Source of the DNA: CAYRES01 sp964423425
GTDB taxonomy: Bacteria; Actinomycetota; Thermoleophilia; RBG-16-64-13
Reading direction: 5' to 3'
Length of the DNA: 64,000 nucleotides
Assembly: GCA_964423425.1 (NCBI GenBank)
Contig: CAYRES010000014.1
Location: 7,858-71,857, forward strand
Of this stretch, positions 63,719 to 64,000 are shown piece by piece (position 1 is the first letter of the stretch; each line of letters starts with the position of its first letter). Made by a program: the position numbers and the translations under genes. The notes under the pieces are model-generated. The model was not told the origin of the DNA. It was given only the letters and a program-made list of their open reading frames with translations, and ran no database searches.

Positions 63719-63771
63719 TGCCGGAGGCGGGATTCGAACCCGCACGGGCATAGCCCTACGGTGTTTAAGTC
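63719..63771 (-). tRNA. 3' half of a tRNA-Leu (anticodon UAA reading), truncated; possible att site
   Basis: On the minus strand, CTTAAAC (anticodon-loop pattern C-T-TAA-A-C), ACCGT, a long variable arm AGGGCTATGCCC, a perfect T-arm GCGGG-TTCGAAT-CCCGC, then CTCCGGC plus discriminator A. The bases 5' of the anticodon loop (CAAGGTTGAGA) cannot pair with ACCGT, and no acceptor 5' strand or D-arm exists upstream, so only the 3' half is present. CCA is not encoded. Integrases of actinobacterial elements recombine within tRNA 3' halves and leave such fragments. Confidence 0.75.
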
Positions 63772-64000
63772 TCAACCTTGGGTTTTCTCTCGTGTCTTCT
63801 CGTGCGCCGTAGTTGCCTGCGGTGCACACGATTCCCCTGCAATTCGCGCACAATCTCTAGGTTTCCATGTCCGCTCGTGGTCACTCGTTATCACCCACAT
63901 TCTGACGCCTCCGTTCATAGTAGGGCGGCAATTGGGCGGCAGCTGGCGACCGCGACCGCCGCCGCCGTGAGGCCCCAAGGCCTTCCCAGAAGAACCACCA

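Larger units (their letters stand above)
63471..64000. other. Right-edge non-coding region
   Basis: After the terminator no convincing gene is present. The stretch contains the tRNA-Leu 3' fragment (63719-63771). A minus-strand frame at 63772-63978 that runs into it has no recognisable domain. Confidence 0.5.

Noticed and set aside
63772..63978. Possible C-terminal remnant of a phage integrase next to the tRNA fragment
   Set aside because: The frame has no tyrosine-recombinase motif and no start signal; its basic, Pro-rich text is not enough to support a mobile-element gene.

Overview
This is a GC-rich, gene-dense bacterial window, best explained as part of a draft or metagenome-assembled genome of a deep-branching, probably anaerobic actinomycete-like bacterium. 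The placement is inferred from GC content, CarD, DisA, fused IspDF and a Bacillus-like housekeeping order combined with actinobacterial-type GTG/TTG starts. It is not proven by any single marker. Two stretches (about 17594-17708 and 40145-40370, the second with ten Ns) are homopolymer-rich and look like assembly artefacts.

Region 1 (1-29.6 kb, all minus strand) is one long housekeeping run read from tilS down to yacP: tilS-hpt-ftsH-folE-folP-folB-folK/nadA-nadB-nadC-coaX-dus-greA-lysS-mcsA-mcsB-clpC-radA-disA-carD-PIN/TRAM-ispDF-CDF-gltX-cysS-rlmB-yacP. The order is close to the classical Bacillus subtilis tilS-yacP segment. Differences are an inserted nad block, an inserted cation exporter, and no ctsR. 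Many genes overlap by 1-8 bases, implying translational coupling, and a near-perfect sigma-70 promoter precedes greA. Two oddities stand out: folK and nadA share one reading frame, and the McsB homologue has lost its catalytic residues.

Region 2 (29.7-40.0 kb) holds a plus-strand trio of ferredoxin, an HD-GYP cyclic-di-GMP phosphodiesterase with a degenerate GGDEF domain, and a zinc alcohol dehydrogenase. On the minus strand are a large hybrid sensor kinase, sucCD, and a secreted subtilisin-like protease with a Thr/Pro linker and surface-layer-type anchor.

Region 3 (40.4-59.2 kb) is a catabolic island. The minus-strand genes from 51.9 to 40.4 kb read: ACMSD-like amidohydrolase, ATP-grasp half of a PEP-synthase-like dikinase, HAD hydrolase, unknown protein, Fe-S old-yellow-enzyme, aryl/acyl-CoA ligase, BadH-like dehydrogenase, acyl-CoA dehydrogenase, phosphohistidine half of the dikinase, and a polytopic membrane protein. 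A divergent LysR regulator follows, then a tungsten-type aldehyde ferredoxin oxidoreductase with its own MoaD-like protein, a fused 3-hydroxyacyl-CoA dehydrogenase/enoyl-CoA hydratase, a second BadH-like dehydrogenase and a MarR regulator. The inferred theme is activation of a hydroxylated (phenolic or alicyclic) compound by a split dikinase resembling phenylphosphate synthase, followed by CoA ligation and beta-oxidation-like steps. The substrate is unknown.

Region 4 (59.3-62.8 kb, minus) carries a Tm-1-like protein, a serine-palmitoyltransferase-like enzyme and a 3-ketodihydrosphingosine-reductase-like dehydrogenase: a candidate long-chain-base (sphingolipid) module. The right end holds a small secreted protein with a clear terminator and the 3' half of a tRNA-Leu, which may be an integration scar.
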